Shown: positions 8,456 through 16,071 of the stretch, in pieces
Position numbering within the stretch: the first letter of the stretch is position 1
Layout of the letters: each line of letters starts with the position of its first letter
NCBI GenBank assembly: GCA_963830775.1
Contig: CAWHNT010000002.1
Span: forward strand, 1-46,401
Direction: 5' to 3'
DNA length: 46,401 bases
DNA from: CAWHNT01 sp963830775
GTDB taxonomy: Bacteria; Pseudomonadota; Alphaproteobacteria; Geminicoccales; Geminicoccaceae
Notes under the pieces: model-generated
Databases searched by the model: none
Told to the model about the DNA's origin: nothing
Seen by the model: only the letters and a program-made list of their open reading frames with translations
Made by a program: the position numbers and the translations under genes

Positions 8456-9334
8456 TCAGCCGATCTCGTGCTTGGCCATCAGCTCGAGCGCACGCACCAT
8501 CGCCGAATGGTCCCATGCCGCACCGCCATTGGCGGCACAGGCATTGAACAGCTCCTGGGCCGTGGCGGTGTTGGGCAGGGACATCTTGAGCGAGCGGGCG
8601 GTCTGCAGCGCCAGGTTGAGGTCCTTCTGGTGCAGCTCGATCCGGAAGCCCGGATCGAAGGTGCGCTTGATCATGCGCTCGCCATGCACCTCCAGGATGC
8701 GCGAGCTGGCGAAGCCGCCCATCAGCGCCTGACGCACCTTGGCGGGATCGGCGCCGGCCTTGGCCGCCAGCAGGAGGGCCTCGCCCACGGCCTCGATGGT
8801 CAGCGCCACGATGATCTGGTTGGCGACCTTGGCCGTCTGGCCGTCGCCGTTGCCGCCCACCAGCGTGATGTTCTTGCCCATCAGCTCGAAGAGTGGCTTC
8901 ACCTTGTCGAACGTGGCCTGCGGCCCGCCGACCATGATGGTGAGCGCTGCATTCTTGGCCCCGACCTCGCCGCCCGAGACCGGCGCATCCAGATAGTCGC
9001 AGCCCTTCTCGCCGATCTTCGCCGCCAGCTCCTTGGTCGCGATCGGCGAGATCGAGCTCATGTCGACCACGGTCTTGCCGGACGACAGCCCCTCGGCCAC
9101 GCCACCCTCGCCCAGGAGCACGCGCTCCACGTCGGGCGTGTCGGGCAGCATGGTGATGATGACCTCGGCCTTCTCCGCCACCTCGCGCGCGGAGCCGCAG
9201 GCCTTGGCACCCGCCCCTGTCAGCTCGTCGGGCACGCCGCTGCGCGAAGTCGCGAAGAGCTCATGGCCACCTTTCAGCAGGTTGAGCGCCATGGGCTTGC
9301 CCATGATGCCGAGACCGATGAATCCAACCTGCAT
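8456..9334 (-). CDS. garR: 2-hydroxy-3-oxopropionate (tartronate semialdehyde) reductase, GarR/GlxR type
   Basis: This 292-residue member of the beta-hydroxyacid dehydrogenase family is expected to reduce tartronate semialdehyde to glycerate with NAD(P)H. The N-terminus is a Rossmann motif, VGFIGLGIMGKPMALNL. The substrate-binding segment DYLDAPVSGGEVGAKNAALT and the catalytic lysine in GDGQTAKVANQIIVALT are both intact. Start ATG 9334 has GGAGGGA eight bases upstream. It is divergent from the dehydratase gene at 9498 and shares that promoter region. In E. coli GarR handles the product of the GarL aldolase, and an HpcH/HpaI aldolase of that type is encoded at 10683. That context favours this assignment over 3-hydroxyisobutyrate dehydrogenase. 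Confidence 0.85.
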   Translation of the reverse strand: MQVGFIGLGIMGKPMALNLLKGGHELFATSRSGVPDELTGAGAKACGSAREVAEKAEVIITMLPDTPDVERVLLGEGGVAEGLSSGKTVVDMSSISPIATKELAAKIGEKGCDYLDAPVSGGEVGAKNAALTIMVGGPQATFDKVKPLFELMGKNITLVGGNGDGQTAKVANQIIVALTIEAVGEALLLAAKAGADPAKVRQALMGGFASSRILEVHGERMIKRTFDPGFRIELHQKDLNLALQTARSLKMSLPNTATAQELFNACAANGGAAWDHSAMVRALELMAKHEIG

Positions 9335-9448
9335 GGCGTTCCCTCCGAGCCAAGGTGCCGGCAGGTTCATAGGGGCCTGCCTGATGCTGGGGCGAATTGC
9401 GGACCGGGTGCCGGACTGTCAAGGCTAGGAGCCGGCTTGACGTCGAAT

Positions 9449-9464
9449 TTGTCCGATGACATGA
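9449..9464 (+). promoter_or_regulatory. Candidate operator, TTGTC-N5-ACATGA
   Basis: The sequence TTGTC, five bases, ACATGA lies in the divergent promoter region between the reductase (minus, start 9334) and the dehydratase (plus, start 9498). The same 11 fixed bases with the same spacing recur on the opposite strand at 12236-12251, upstream of the uronate dehydrogenase gene. An overlapping dyad, GTCCNAT-N9-ATNGGAC, spans 9451-9473. The natural candidate ligand is the GntR-family regulator encoded at 11480. This is inference from position and recurrence. Confidence 0.45.
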
Positions 9465-9497
9465 CGATAGGACGCATCGGGCTGCGTGGGAGGCAGG

Positions 9498-10649
9498 ATG
9501 AGGATCGTCGAGGTCACCGCGCGCGTCTTCACCTACGTGAGCGAGACGGTGACGAACTCCGATGGGCACAGCCATCCGGGGCCGGCGCGGGAGGCAAGGC
9601 AGGCGCTGCTGACGATCACCTGCGACGACGGCACGGCCGGCCACACGATCGCCCCGCCTTCGACGGTGCGCGAGGACCTGCTGGCCGAGTTCGTGCGGCC
9701 GGTGCTCGTCGGCGCCGATCCGCTGCGGACCGAGAAGCACTGGTACGCCCTCTACAAGTGGCAGCGCGGCAGCGGCGGCAGGCTCACCGACCGGGCCTTG
9801 TGCGCGGTCGATCTCGCCTTGTGGGACCTGGTCGGCAAGGCCGCGGGGCAGCCGGTGTGGAAGCTCCTGGGCGGGTATCGCGACCGCATTCCAGCCTATG
9901 CCAGCACCATGTGCGGCGACGATCTCGAGGGCGGGCTCAGGACGCCCGAGGACTATGGCCGCTTCGCCGCCTGGCTGGTGCAGGAGCGCGGCTACAGGGC
10001 CGTGAAGCTGCACACCTGGATGCCGCCGATCCCCGGTGCCCCCGACGTGCGGCTCGATTACCGCGCCTGTGCGGCCGTGCGTGAGGCGGTGGGACCGGAC
10101 GTGCCGCTGATGCTGGACCCCAACCACTGGTACTCGCGCGCCGATGCGCTCTGGCTCGGGCAGCGGCTGGAGGAGCTGGGGTTCCTGTGGATGGAGGAGC
10201 CGATGGAGGAAGCCTCGCTGGGCTCCTACCGCTGGCTGAGCTCCAACCTCACCAAGCTCAATGTGCTGGGGCCCGAGAGCATGGAGGGCAAGCACTGGAC
10301 CCGCGCCGAATGGGCGGCGGGCGGTGCCTGCGACATGCTCCGCACCGGCGTGTGGGACGTGGGCGGGATCGGCCCGGCGCTGAAATGCGCCCGCATCGCC
10401 GAGGGTTTCGGCATGTCGTGCGAGGTGCACGGCACCGGGGCCGGCAATCTCGCGGTCTGCGCCGCCATCGCCAACACCACCTACTACGAGCGCGGGCTGC
10501 TGCACCCCTTCCTCGATTACGACCGCCCGCCCGGCTACCTGCGCCGCATCGACGACGAGATGGACGCGGACGGCCTCGTTCGCCTGCGCGACGAGCCTGG
10601 TCTCGGCCAGGACATCGACCTCGACTACATCGACGCCCACGGCGTGTGA
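9498..10649 (+). CDS. Enolase-superfamily sugar acid dehydratase or lactone cycloisomerase
   Basis: This 383-residue protein belongs to the mandelate racemase/muconate lactonizing enzyme family, which abstracts a proton alpha to a carboxylate bound to Mg2+. The capping domain ends near residue 120 (ALCAVDLALWDLVGKAAG). The barrel shows K-x-H at the second strand (AVKLHTW), a metal ligand in LMLDPNHWYS, the second in WMEEPM and GPES near the third. EVHGTGAGNL supplies the His of the last strands. Start ATG 9498 follows GGGAGGCAGG. In this locus it probably converts an aldarate, or the aldarolactone made by uronate dehydrogenase, to a keto-deoxy-aldarate. The exact substrate cannot be read from sequence. 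It heads the plus-strand run of genes to 16064. Confidence 0.85.
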   Translation: MRIVEVTARVFTYVSETVTNSDGHSHPGPAREARQALLTITCDDGTAGHTIAPPSTVREDLLAEFVRPVLVGADPLRTEKHWYALYKWQRGSGGRLTDRALCAVDLALWDLVGKAAGQPVWKLLGGYRDRIPAYASTMCGDDLEGGLRTPEDYGRFAAWLVQERGYRAVKLHTWMPPIPGAPDVRLDYRACAAVREAVGPDVPLMLDPNHWYSRADALWLGQRLEELGFLWMEEPMEEASLGSYRWLSSNLTKLNVLGPESMEGKHWTRAEWAAGGACDMLRTGVWDVGGIGPALKCARIAEGFGMSCEVHGTGAGNLAVCAAIANTTYYERGLLHPFLDYDRPPGYLRRIDDEMDADGLVRLRDEPGLGQDIDLDYIDAHGV

Positions 10650-10682
10650 GCGTCCGGGACCAAAGCTGGAGAGGAGACCCCC

Positions 10683-11468
10683 ATGCCGATAGCCGGCTCA
10701 CCCAACCAACTGAAGCGCGCCCTCGCCGAGGGCCGGCCGCAGATCGGGATCTGGTCCAGCCTGTGCAGCGCCATGGCGGTCGAGGTCGTGGCGGATTCCG
10801 GCTTCGACTGGATGCTGATCGACGCCGAGCACGCGCCCAACGACCTCTCCCAGGTCGTGACCCACCTCCAGGCGGCGGCCCCCTACCCGACCGAGGCCGT
10901 GGTGCGGATCGCGGCCGCCGATCCGGTGCTGGTCAAGCGCTATCTCGATGCCGGCGTGCGCTCGCTGCTGGTCCCGTTCGTCGAGGACGTGGAGACCGCG
11001 CGTCACGTCGTGGCCGCCACCCGCTACCCGCCGCACGGCTTTCGCGGCGTCTCGGTCTCGCATCGCGGCAACCGGTTCGGGCGGATGAAGACCTACCTCA
11101 AGGACGCGCACGACATCCTGTTCGTGGCCCTGCAGATCGAGTCCCGGAAGTCGGTCGACGCCATCCTCGACATCGCCGGTGTCGAGGGCGTGGACGCCGT
11201 CTTCATCGGGCCGTCCGACCTCTCGGCCGACCTTGGCCATCTCGGCAACGCCGCCCATCCGGAGGTGCAGGCCGTGATCGAGGGTGCGATCGGGCGCTGC
11301 CGCGACGCCGGCCGCCCGATCGGCATCCTGGCGCCAGTGCAGGCGGACGCGAAGCGCTACCTCGAGCTTGGGGCCACGATGGTGGCGGTCGGCAGCGACC
11401 TCGGCCTTCTTGCGCGCGCCTCCGACGGCCTGGCCGAGGCCTTCGGCCGGCAGCGGCCCGTCGCCTGA
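10683..11468 (+). CDS. HpcH/HpaI family 2-keto-3-deoxy-aldarate aldolase (GarL-like)
   Basis: This 261-residue class II (metal-dependent) pyruvate aldolase is close in length to E. coli GarL. Visible motifs are FDWMLIDAEHAPND with the catalytic His region, VVRIAAADP with the pyruvate-binding Arg, the metal ligand Glu in ALQIESRKSV, and the metal ligand Asp in VFIGPSDLSADLGHLGN. The family cleaves 5-keto-4-deoxy-glucarate and related acids to pyruvate plus an aldehyde such as tartronate semialdehyde. It lies 33 bases after the dehydratase gene with a GGAGAGGA-type ribosome binding site. The order dehydratase-aldolase, with GarR opposite, matches the aldarate pathway. Alternatives in the same family act on 4-hydroxy-2-oxoheptanedioate or keto-deoxy-rhamnonate. 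Confidence 0.85.
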   Translation: MPIAGSPNQLKRALAEGRPQIGIWSSLCSAMAVEVVADSGFDWMLIDAEHAPNDLSQVVTHLQAAAPYPTEAVVRIAAADPVLVKRYLDAGVRSLLVPFVEDVETARHVVAATRYPPHGFRGVSVSHRGNRFGRMKTYLKDAHDILFVALQIESRKSVDAILDIAGVEGVDAVFIGPSDLSADLGHLGNAAHPEVQAVIEGAIGRCRDAGRPIGILAPVQADAKRYLELGATMVAVGSDLGLLARASDGLAEAFGRQRPVA

Positions 11469-11479
11469 CGCCGAAGCCC

Positions 11480-12226
11480 ATGGCCCCTGTCCTCGTCGGG
11501 CGGCTGACCCCGCCCGCCAACCTCACCGACGAGCTGGTGCGCCGCCTTGCGGCCGAGATCGAGGGCGGCAAGCTCCAGCCCGGGGCCAGGCTGCCGACCG
11601 AGCACGAGATCATGGCCTCGACCGGGGTCAGCCGGACCGTCGTGCGCGAGGCGATCTCCGCCTTGCGCGCGCGGGGCCTGATCGTCACCCGGCAGGGCTC
11701 GGGTGCCTTCGTCTCGCCCGAGATCCAGCGCCGCCCGTTCCGGATCGACCCGGACGAGCTCGCAACGCTTTCCGAGGTCCTGCGCATCGTGGAGCTCAGG
11801 ATGAGCCTGGAGACAGAGGCCGCGGGCCTGGCTGCGGAGCGCCGCACCTCCGCCCAGCTGGCCGAGATCGGCCGCTGCCTGAAGGCGGTCGAGAAGGCGG
11901 TCGAGGCTGGCGAGAATGCCGTCGACGCCGACTTTGCCTTTCACAAGGCGATCTTCTCCGCCGTCGACAACCCGTATTTCCTGCGCTTCCTGGAGTTCCT
12001 GGGCCCGTACATCATCCCGCGCCAGAACCTGCGCCAGCCCTTCGAGTCTGACGAGGACCAGCGGCTCTACCTCGAGCGCGTCCAGGAGGAGCACCGGGCG
12101 ATCCACGCCGCCATTCGCGCAAGGCAGCCCGAGCGCGCCCGGGAGGCCGCCCGGCTGCACCTGGTCAACAGCATGAGCCGTTACCGCCAGCGCGCCGCCA
12201 AGCTCGAGAGAGGTGCGGCAGAATAG
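11480..12226 (+). CDS. GntR family regulator, FadR subfamily
   Basis: This is a 248-residue repressor-type protein. Residues about 15-85 form the winged helix (LPTEHEIMASTGVSRTVVRE, then LIVTRQGSGAFV). Residues about 100-230 form the FCD ligand domain, with the metal-binding Asp and His residues of DADFAFHKAIFSAVDNPY, EEHRAIHAAI and AARLHLVNSM. FCD proteins typically sense small organic or sugar acids. Start ATG 11480 is 11 bases after the aldolase stop, with no strong ribosome binding site, so translation may be coupled. It probably controls this catabolic locus through the shared TTGTC-N5-ACATGA sites at 9449 and 12236. Its effector is likely a uronate or keto-deoxy intermediate, by inference. 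Confidence 0.88.
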   Translation: MAPVLVGRLTPPANLTDELVRRLAAEIEGGKLQPGARLPTEHEIMASTGVSRTVVREAISALRARGLIVTRQGSGAFVSPEIQRRPFRIDPDELATLSEVLRIVELRMSLETEAAGLAAERRTSAQLAEIGRCLKAVEKAVEAGENAVDADFAFHKAIFSAVDNPYFLRFLEFLGPYIIPRQNLRQPFESDEDQRLYLERVQEEHRAIHAAIRARQPERAREAARLHLVNSMSRYRQRAAKLERGAAE

Positions 12227-12232
12227 GTCATC

Positions 12233-12251
12233 TTATCATGTTGCATGACAA
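12233..12251. promoter_or_regulatory. Palindromic candidate operator upstream of uronate dehydrogenase
   Basis: TTATCATGTTGCATGACAA is a 19-base palindrome with arms TTxTCATG and CATGAxAA around TTG. It lies 39 bases before the uronate dehydrogenase ATG and immediately after the GntR gene. Read on the minus strand, its 12236-12251 part matches the TTGTC-N5-ACATGA element at 9449. The size and symmetry suit a FadR-type GntR dimer. An internal promoter here is therefore likely. Confidence 0.5.
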
Positions 12252-12290
12252 ATTTGGCGACGTTATGGTGCGGACATCAGGGAGAACCGC

Positions 12291-13095
12291 ATGACTCCGA
12301 AACGCATTCTCCTCACCGGTGCTGCCGGTGGCCTTGGCAAGATGCTGCGGCAGACGCTGGTCGGTGCCGCACCCATCCTCCGTCTCTCCAGTCGCAGCAT
12401 CACGGGCGAGGCCGCCCCGCACGAGGAGATCGTGCCCTGCGACCTTGCCGATGCGGCAGCCGTCGACCGGCTGCTCGAGGGTGTGGACGCCGTCGTCCAC
12501 ATGGGCGGCCAGTCGGTCGAGGCGGACTGGGACGTGATCCTGGCCTCGAACATCGTCGGCATGGTCAACCTTTACGAAGCGGCGCGAAAGGCGGGCACGG
12601 ACCGCATCATCTTCGCGAGCTCGAACCATGCCATCGGCATGCATCCGCGCAGCCGCCGTCTTGACCACAACTCGCCGGCGCGGCCGGACAGCCGGTATGG
12701 ACTGTCCAAGGCCTTCGGCGAGGACATGGGCTGCTTCTACGCCTACAAATACGGCATCCGCAGCATGGCGATCCGCATCGGCTCGTCTTTCCCCGAGCCG
12801 AAGAACCGGCGGATGCTCAGCACCTGGATGAGCTATCGGGACATGACCGACCTCATCAAGGTGGGTCTCACGGCCGACTATCTGTTCGAGATCGTCTACG
12901 GCGTCTCGGCCAACACGCGCAGCTGGTGGGACAACAGCAACGCCGAGCGCCTGGGCTTCAAGCCCCAGGACGACAGCGAGGTGTTCGCCGCCAAGGTCGA
13001 AGCAGACCGGCGAGGACGACCCGGTGTCCGAGGCGCTTCAGGGCGGCGCCTTCGCCGGCCGCGAGTATGTGGGACCAATTGACCGCTGTCTTTGA
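12291..13095 (+). pseudogene. udh: Uronate dehydrogenase, 3' end frameshifted
   Basis: This short-chain-type NAD enzyme oxidises glucuronate or galacturonate to the aldarolactone. The Rossmann start is ILLTGAAGGLGKML. The strand AVVHMGGQSVEADWD, the FASSNHAIGMHP serine region and the catalytic Tyr-x3-Lys in RPDSRYGLSKAFGED are present. RIGSSFPEPKNRRMLSTWMS and the C-terminal WWDNSNAERLGFKP are typical of uronate dehydrogenases. Near 13003 one base is missing. The original frame would end at 13082, while the neighbouring frame continues QTGEDDPVSEALQGGAFAGR to a stop at 13093-13095, matching the family's C-terminal tail. All catalytic residues precede the shift, so activity may survive or the shift may be an error. 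It precedes the TRAP transporter genes. Confidence 0.8.
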
Positions 13096-13127
13096 CCGCT
13101 GCCGTCCAAGTCCTAGCGTTCATGATC

Positions 13128-13145
13128 AAGGCCTTCGGGCCTTTT
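13128..13145 (+). terminator. Hairpin with TTCG loop between udh and dctP
   Basis: AAGGCC, loop TTCG, GGCCTT is followed by only two more T. It forms a compact hairpin 18 bases upstream of the dctP start and 32 bases after the udh stop. The T run is short, so it may be a weak terminator, an attenuator or an mRNA-stabilising hairpin. Transcription of the transporter genes may be partly separated from udh. Confidence 0.5.
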
Positions 13146-13162
13146 GCAGGGAGGAAATCCGC

Positions 13163-14140
13163 ATGACTTCGAACTTCCGCCGCTGGCTGCTCGCAGCCGC
13201 GTGCATGGCGCTGGCTGCACCCGCCGCCGCCCGTGACTTCCGTTCGGCGGAGATCCATCCGGCCGACTACCCGACCACCAAGGCGGTCGAGTACATGGGC
13301 CAGCTCCTCAAGGAGCGCTCGGGCGGCAAGCTCGGCGTGAAGGTGTTCCCGAACGGGGCGCTCGGGCAGGAGCGCGACACGATCGAGCAGCTGAAGATCG
13401 GCGGCCTCGACATGATGCGCATCAACGTCGCTCCGCTGAACAATATCGTGCCGGAGACGATCGTGCCGGCGCTGCCGTTCATCTTCCGCTCCGAGGAGCA
13501 CATGCACGCGGTGCTGGACGGGCCGATCGGGGACGAGATCCTGGCCGCCATGGAAAGCCAGGGCATGATCGGGCTCGCCTTCTACGACAGCGGTGCCCGC
13601 TCGATGTACGCGACCAAGCCGATCAAGACCTTGGCCGACATCCAGCACAGCAAGGTCCGGGTCCAGCAGTCCGATCTCTTCGTCGCCATGATCGAGGCCC
13701 TGGGCGCGAACCCGACCCCGATGCCCTATGGCGAGGTCTATACGGCGCTGAAGACCGGCATCATCGACGCTGCCGAGAACAACTATCCCTCCTACGAGTC
13801 CTCGCGGCATTTCGAGGCGGCACACTTCTACAGCCTCACCGAGCACTCGATGGCGCCCGAGGTGCTGGTGTTCTCCAAGCCGATCTGGGACCGGCTCAAG
13901 CCCGAGGATCAGGCCATGGTGCGCCAGGCCGCCAAGGACTCGGTGCCGCATATGCGCAAGCTCTGGGACGAGCGCGAGGCCAAGTCGCGCCAGACCGTCG
14001 AGGCCGGTGGGGCCAAGATCGGCCAGATCGAGGACAAGCAGGCCTGGACCGACGCGATGAAGCCTGTCTACGACAAGTTCGCGAGCACGCCGGAGCTGCA
14101 GAGCCTCGTGCAGCGCGTCCAGGCCGACCAGACCCAGTAA
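13163..14140 (+). CDS. dctP: TRAP transporter substrate-binding protein DctP
   Basis: This 325-residue periplasmic binding protein has a signal peptide at residues 1-23 (WLLAAACMALAAPAAA). DctP landmarks include GALGQERDTIEQLKIGGLDM, the ligand-binding Arg segment SKVRVQQSDLFVAMIEALGA, the PMPYGEVYTALKTGIIDAAE hinge and the ENNYPSYESSRHFEAA segment. DctP proteins capture organic or sugar acids and deliver them to the DctQM permease, which is driven by Na+ or H+. The start ATG follows GGGAGGAAA. Its place directly after uronate dehydrogenase suggests a hexuronate as ligand, which is inference. dctQ and dctM follow in order. Confidence 0.92.
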   Translation: MTSNFRRWLLAAACMALAAPAAARDFRSAEIHPADYPTTKAVEYMGQLLKERSGGKLGVKVFPNGALGQERDTIEQLKIGGLDMMRINVAPLNNIVPETIVPALPFIFRSEEHMHAVLDGPIGDEILAAMESQGMIGLAFYDSGARSMYATKPIKTLADIQHSKVRVQQSDLFVAMIEALGANPTPMPYGEVYTALKTGIIDAAENNYPSYESSRHFEAAHFYSLTEHSMAPEVLVFSKPIWDRLKPEDQAMVRQAAKDSVPHMRKLWDEREAKSRQTVEAGGAKIGQIEDKQAWTDAMKPVYDKFASTPELQSLVQRVQADQTQ

Positions 14141-14155
14141 AGCAAGGCCGTGCTG

Positions 14156-14179
14156 GCGGCGGGTCCTCTGGCCCGCCGC
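14156..14179 (+). promoter_or_regulatory. Strong GC hairpin between dctP and dctQ
   Basis: GCGGCGGG pairs perfectly with CCCGCCGC around an 8-base loop. It lies between the dctP stop (14140) and the dctQ start (14221). There is no T run. Hairpins at this place in binding-protein operons commonly protect the upstream mRNA or reduce read-through, so that binding protein is made in excess over the permease. That role is inferred. Confidence 0.5.
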
Positions 14180-14220
14180 TGACAGCCGGCACGGCGTCGT
14201 CGCCATCAGGGGGAGAAGGC

Positions 14221-14790
14221 ATGAGCGCGGAAGGCAGCCTCAATCCACATCTCGAGGACGTCATCCACGACGAGTTCGCCGACCGGCCCCGGGCAAGGGG
14301 ACCGCTGACCCGCGTGAACGCCGTCATCGCTCGCTTCGGCATGTACCTGGTGGTGGTCGGCCTCCTCGTGATCGTGGCGATCGTCTTCTACCAGGTGTTC
14401 GGCCGCTACGTGCTGAACAACTCGCCCACCTGGACCGAGAACCTGGCGCTTGTGCTCGTCCTCTACGTCACCCTGATCGCGGCTGCGGTCGGTGTCCGCG
14501 ACGCCGGCCATATCGGCATGGAATCGCTCCTGATCCTGGCCCCCGAGCACATCCGCGACCGGATCGAGGTCCTCATCCACGTCCTGGTCGCACTCTTCGG
14601 TGCCGCCATGGTCTATAATGGTGCGGTCCTCGGGCTCTCGGTGATGAGCTACAAGATCCCGAACCTCAATTTGCCCGAGGGCGTGCGCTACATACCGCTC
14701 GTCATCTCGGGACTTCTCATCGTCTCGTTCTCCATCGAGCACATCATCGCACTCGCGCGCGGCGAGGAGGTCGAACCCGCATGGCACTGA
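14221..14790 (+). CDS. dctQ: TRAP transporter small permease DctQ
   Basis: The 189-residue membrane protein has four predicted helices: about residues 38-62 (MYLVVVGLLVIVAIVFYQVF), 72-98, 118-142 and 160-180. The family signature FGRYVLNNSPTWTENLALVL follows helix 1. A soluble N-terminal tail of about 35 residues precedes it. DctQ docks to DctM to form the transport unit in the inner membrane. The gene begins at ATG 14221, six bases after a GGGGGAGAAGG ribosome binding site. Its last ten bases overlap the start of dctM, so the two are translationally coupled. Confidence 0.92.
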   Translation: MSAEGSLNPHLEDVIHDEFADRPRARGPLTRVNAVIARFGMYLVVVGLLVIVAIVFYQVFGRYVLNNSPTWTENLALVLVLYVTLIAAAVGVRDAGHIGMESLLILAPEHIRDRIEVLIHVLVALFGAAMVYNGAVLGLSVMSYKIPNLNLPEGVRYIPLVISGLLIVSFSIEHIIALARGEEVEPAWH

Positions 14791-16064
14791 CCATCCTGGC
14801 CATAAGTTTCTTCGGCCTCCTCATCCTGGGCGTCCCGGTCGCCTTCGCGATCGGCCTCTCCGCCATGGTCACCATCCTCTACGAGGGTCTGCCCGTCGCC
14901 GTCATCTTCCAGCAGATGATGTCGGGCATGAACATCTTCTCGTTCCTGGCCATCCCCTTCTTCGTCTTCAGCGGCGAGCTCATGCTGCACGGTGGCATCG
15001 CCGACAAGATCGTGGCGGCTGCCAAGAACGCCGTCGGCCATGTCCGCGGCGGGCTCGGCATGTCGAACGTGGTGGCCTGCACCCTCTTCGGCGGCGTGGC
15101 CGGCTCACCCTCGGCCGACGTCTCGGCCATGGGTGCGGTGATGATCCCGATGATGAAGCGGGAAGGCTACCACGCCGACTACGCCGTCAACGTCACCACC
15201 CACTCGGCCCTGGTCGGTGCCTTGATGCCGACGAGCCACAACATCATCATCTACGCGCTGGCGGCCGGCGGGGCCGCCTCGGTGGGCTCCCTGATCCTGG
15301 CCGGGATCCTGCCCGCACTTCTGCTCTCCGCCTGCAATCTCGCCGCCGCCTACTTCGTCGCCATCAAGCGCGGCTACCCGGCCCTGCCCAAGGCCAGCCG
15401 GGACGCCATGTGGAGCTCCGTCTCGGCGGCACTGCCCGGCCTCTTCGTCATGGTCATCATCCTGGGCGGCATCGGCTCGGGCGTGTTCACCGCCACCGAA
15501 TCGGCCTCGGTCGCCGTGATCTACTCGATCCTGCTGACGTTCTTCTTCTATCGTACGATGAGCTGGGACGGCTTCATGATGGCGGCCGCCAAGGCGGCCA
15601 AGACCACGGGCGTGGTCCTGCTCCTCATCGGCGTCTCCACCATGTTCCAGTACCTGATGGGCCTCTACTCGGTGGCCGACCTCGCCGGCGAGTTCATGGC
15701 CGGGATCTCCACCAATCCCTACGTGATCTTCTTCCTCATCAACCTGATCCTGTTCATCCTCGGCACCTTCATGGACATGGCGAGCACGATCCTGATCACG
15801 ACGCCGATCTTCCTGCCGATCGCGATGGCGGCCGGGATGGATCCGGTCCAGTTCGGGATGGTGATGCTGATCAACTGTGCCCTGGGCCTCAACACCCCAC
15901 CGGTCGGCACCGTCCAGTTCATCGGCTGCGCCATCGGCGGCATCTCGGTGGGCGAGGTGATGCGCTCGATCCTGCCCTTCTACACCGCCCTGATCGTGGC
16001 CCTGCTGCTGGTCACCTACGTGCCGGCCTTCTCCTTGACCCTGCCGCACCTGCTCGGTCACTGA
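14781..16064 (+). CDS. dctM: TRAP transporter large permease DctM
   Basis: This 427-residue integral membrane protein has about 12 helices and is the ion-coupled carrier subunit. Typical blocks are PFFVFSGELMLHGGIADKIV, GVAGSPSADVSAMGAVMIP, GVFTATESASVAVIYS and the C-terminal GLNTPPVGTVQFIGCAIG. Its start overlaps dctQ by ten bases (ATGGCACTGA). Its full length is normal for DctM. It completes a three-gene transporter expected to import the sugar acid degraded by the genes upstream. The next gene, rmuC, starts only seven bases after the stop and may be cotranscribed although its function is unrelated. Confidence 0.94.
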   Translation: MALTILAISFFGLLILGVPVAFAIGLSAMVTILYEGLPVAVIFQQMMSGMNIFSFLAIPFFVFSGELMLHGGIADKIVAAAKNAVGHVRGGLGMSNVVACTLFGGVAGSPSADVSAMGAVMIPMMKREGYHADYAVNVTTHSALVGALMPTSHNIIIYALAAGGAASVGSLILAGILPALLLSACNLAAAYFVAIKRGYPALPKASRDAMWSSVSAALPGLFVMVIILGGIGSGVFTATESASVAVIYSILLTFFFYRTMSWDGFMMAAAKAAKTTGVVLLLIGVSTMFQYLMGLYSVADLAGEFMAGISTNPYVIFFLINLILFILGTFMDMASTILITTPIFLPIAMAAGMDPVQFGMVMLINCALGLNTPPVGTVQFIGCAIGGISVGEVMRSILPFYTALIVALLLVTYVPAFSLTLPHLLGH

Positions 16065-16071
16065 CGGCGCG

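Noticed and set aside
10187..11479. Long in-frame upstream extension of the GntR gene to 10187
   Set aside because: It overlaps the dehydratase and aldolase genes and is Arg/Pro-rich; the winged-helix domain begins just after ATG 11480.
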